DNA from: Enterobacter sp. Ag1
GTDB lineage: Bacteria > Pseudomonadota > Gammaproteobacteria > Enterobacterales > Enterobacteriaceae
Assembly (NCBI GenBank): GCA_000277545.1
Contig: AKXM01000035.1
Span: 62,001 to 126,000 of the forward strand
Reading direction: 5' to 3'
DNA length: 64,000 bases
The position numbers and the translations under genes were made by a program. The notes beneath the pieces were generated by a model. That model was not told the DNA's origin. It did not search any database and saw nothing but the letters and a program-made list of their open reading frames with translations. Of the stretch, positions 62,156-64,000 are shown piece by piece; within the stretch, counting starts at the first letter, position 1, and each line of letters begins with the position of its first letter.

Positions 62156-62474
62156 TTTATTTCTCCCTCAGGGTAATGTGCTGATTCTTTGGGCCAGCGC
62201 TCTGGCTCATTGGTAAAACCTTTGTTGCTTTGTTGTTCTTATATCAGTCCGCCAGGCGTGATTCTTTGACTTAGATCAATTAAATCCACACACTAAAAAT
62301 GGCTTTAGCTGGTTTTATTTGTTTTACATCAACTTAGACGGTCAGCGCCATGCTAAAACTTTTGTAAATTTTCAACTTTATTTATCACTGTAGCTCATTG
62401 ATGCCACGCACTATTTTGCTCAGAAGGAAGAAGCAGTTAAGCTATCGGGCAATACAGATTCGCGGGAGAGCGAG
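62156..62474. promoter_or_regulatory. grcA-ung divergent region with two FNR sites
   Basis: A 319-bp gap. FNR boxes are TTGAC-TTAG-ATCAA (62266-62279) and TTGTT-TTAC-ATCAA (62319-62332), with centres exactly 53 bp apart, the spacing of the -40.5 and -93.5 sites of E. coli yfiD. A minus-strand -10-like TATAAG near 62240 fits a start around 62232. The remainder up to ung contains its promoter; no gene is seen. Confidence 0.82.
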
Positions 62475-63164
62475 ATGACGACCCACCTCACCTGGCACGA
62501 CGTGCTGGCAGAAGAGAAACAGCAGCCCTACTTTATCAATACGCTCAGCGCCGTCTCGGCAGAGCGCGCAGCGGGCGTGACCGTTTACCCTCCGCAAAAG
62601 GATGTTTTCAACGCTTTTCGCTTTACCGAGCTGGGCGATGTCAAAGTCGTGATTCTGGGGCAGGATCCTTATCATGGACCAGGCCAGGCGCACGGACTCT
62701 CTTTCTCCGTCCGTCCAGGAATCGCTCCCCCGCCTTCGCTGGTCAATATGTATAAAGAGCTTGAGGCTTCTGTCCCAGGCTTTACCCGCCCTACGCACGG
62801 CTACCTTGAAAGCTGGGCTCGGCAGGGCGTGTTGCTGCTCAATACGGTACTTACCGTCGAAGCGAGTAAAGCGCATTCCCACGCCAATTTTGGTTGGGAG
62901 ACGTTTACCGACAAGGTTATCGCCCTCATTAATGAACACCGTGAAGGGGTGGTGTTCCTGCTGTGGGGTGCTCATGCCCAACGCAAAGGCAGCATTATCG
63001 ATCGCCAGCGCCACCATGTCCTGACCGCACCGCACCCTTCTCCGCTTTCTGCGCATCGTGGTTTTCTGGGCTGCGGGCATTTTGTGAAGGCGAATGAGTA
63101 TCTGGCCGGGCGCGGAGAACAGCCCATCGATTGGGTGCCGCAGCTGCCACAGGACAATGGCTAA
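62475..63164 (+). CDS. ung: Uracil-DNA glycosylase
   Basis: 229 aa, the E. coli length. It removes uracil from DNA. The catalytic Asp is in [13 protein letters not shown] (about 64) and the His in [10 protein letters not shown] (about 187). It is transcribed away from grcA and ends before a strong terminator. Confidence 0.98.
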   Translation: MTTHLTWHDVLAEEKQQPYFINTLSAVSAERAAGVTVYPPQKDVFNAFRFTELGDVKVVILGQDPYHGPGQAHGLSFSVRPGIAPPPSLVNMYKELEASVPGFTRPTHGYLESWARQGVLLLNTVLTVEASKAHSHANFGWETFTDKVIALINEHREGVVFLLWGAHAQRKGSIIDRQRHHVLTAPHPSPLSAHRGFLGCGHFVKANEYLAGRGEQPIDWVPQLPQDNG

Positions 63165-63174
63165 AATCGGGGCG

Positions 63175-63205
63175 AAAAAAAACCAGCAATTACGCTGGTT
63201 TTTTT
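63175..63205 (+). terminator. Terminator after ung
   Basis: Stem AACCAGC / GCTGGTT with loop AATTAC, an A-run before and a T-run after. It can also serve yfiF on the other strand. Confidence 0.9.
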
Positions 63206-63221
63206 ATAGTTGGAGAAGGCC

Positions 63222-64000
63222 TTAGGCCTTGTTCTGGCGCCACCATTCGCCCAGCAGCACGCCGGTCGCTACCGATACGTTGAGGCTTTCAACATTACCT
63301 GTACCTTCAATGGCTACGCTCATATCTGCGTTTTCAAAAGTTGTGTCGGAAACGCCATCGCGCTCCTGGCCCAGCACCAGCACCATTTTCTTAGGCAGCT
63401 CAGCTTTATACAGCGGGGTGCCCTGGTGGCTTGAGGTTGTCACGATGGTGTAGCCCGCTTTACGGAAAGCTTCCAGCCCATCGCCAAACGTCTCGCCGCT
63501 GATCGCCACCACGTGCTCGGCCCCGCCTTCTGCGGTACGAATCGCCGCACCGGATTCCAGCAGAGAAGCATCCTGAATCAGCAAACCTTTCACGCCGAAG
63601 TGTGCGCAGCTGCGCATGATCCCGCCCAGGTTATGTGGGTTGCCCACATCCTCCAGTGCCAGCACGCAGTCTTCTTCCCCGGCTTTGTTCAGCCAGGTCT
63701 GCACGCTGATGCCGCTGCGTTTTTTAATAATGAAGCAAACGCCGCCGTGGTGTTCGGTGCCTGAGGCTTTTGTCAGCTCAGCGTCATCCACCACGTGGTA
63801 AGCCTTGCGATTTGCCGCCATCCAGCGTAGCGCTTCTTTAAAACGAGGCGTAACGCTCTGGATAAACCAGGCGCGCACGATGCTTTCCGGGCGGCTCTGG
63901 AACAGCGCCTGACAAGCATTCTCACCGTACACACGGGCTTCTTCGGCGCGCTGGCGACGAATCACTTCCGGATCAACGATATGTTTAGTTGTACCTTCAT
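63222..64000 (-). CDS. yfiF: TrmH-family RNA methyltransferase YfiF (3' part)
   Basis: The frame is open to the right edge; 258 C-terminal residues are seen and the N-terminal, poorly conserved extension is outside. SpoU/TrmH knotted domain: [33 protein letters not shown] and the SAM-binding end [18 protein letters not shown]. The L7Ae/L30e-like substrate-binding part precedes it. The RNA target of YfiF is not known. Confidence 0.92.
   Translation of the reverse strand, partial: EGTTKHIVDPEVIRRQRAEEARVYGENACQALFQSRPESIVRAWFIQSVTPRFKEALRWMAANRKAYHVVDDAELTKASGTEHHGGVCFIIKKRSGISVQTWLNKAGEEDCVLALEDVGNPHNLGGIMRSCAHFGVKGLLIQDASLLESGAAIRTAEGGAEHVVAISGETFGDGLEAFRKAGYTIVTTSSHQGTPLYKAELPKKMVLVLGQERDGVSDTTFENADMSVAIEGTGNVESLNVSVATGVLLGEWWRQNKA

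Overview
The window is a chromosomal segment of an enterobacterium (family Enterobacteriaceae, related to Enterobacter, Kosakonia or Cedecea; the genus cannot be fixed by eye). The evidence is near-complete conservation of the E. coli gene order csiE-hcaT ... yph genes ... glyA-hmp-glnB-glrR-qseG-glrK-glmY-purL-mltF-tadA-pgpC-yfhH // yfhL-acpS-pdxJ-recO-era-rnc-lepB-lepA-rseC-rseB-rseA-rpoE-nadB-trmN6-srmB-grcA-ung-yfiF, with proteins of E. coli length. Conserved regulatory sites (PurR, NsrR, NadR, paired FNR, three GlrR enhancers) support the same placement.

Region 1 (1-16.5 kb) is a variable sugar-use island. It holds csiE (cut by the edge), an hcaT transporter without hca catabolic genes, and a variant yph locus: a YphB-like mutarotase, an MFS sugar porter where E. 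coli has yphCDEF, the DUF5107/TPR protein YphG, the ROK regulator YphH and the DoxX protein YphA. A separate operon follows, made of an LsrB/RhaS-type binding protein, a double ABC ATPase, two permeases, an FGGY kinase with the TCSLV signature of D-ribulokinases, and an AgaS/KdsD-like SIS protein. It reads as a transport and phosphorylation route ending at a pentulose 5-phosphate.

Region 2 (16.5-31.8 kb) is core: one-carbon metabolism (glyA), NO detoxification (hmp), nitrogen and envelope signalling (glnB, glrR-qseG-glrK, with sRNA GlmY under an apparent sigma54/GlrR promoter), purine synthesis (purL), murein and tRNA enzymes, and yfhH.

Region 3 (31.84-47.4 kb), between yfhH and yfhL, is a 15.6 kb phage-tail cluster. 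It has an S24 repressor, a small basic protein, holin, SAR endolysin, nested Rz/Rz1, a lipase flanked by terminators, a complete contractile tail and baseplate, a tail fibre with its chaperone, an inverted silent fibre cassette and a Pin/Gin-type invertase. No integrase, replication, terminase, portal or capsid gene is visible. This is the layout of an R-type tailocin (phage-tail-like bacteriocin) with a switchable receptor-binding fibre. It is the most interesting object in the window.

Region 4 (47.6-64 kb) is core again: the rnc-era-recO-pdxJ-acpS operon, lepA-lepB, the sigma-E operon with leader peptide rseD, nadB, trmN6, srmB, grcA, ung and yfiF (cut by the right edge).
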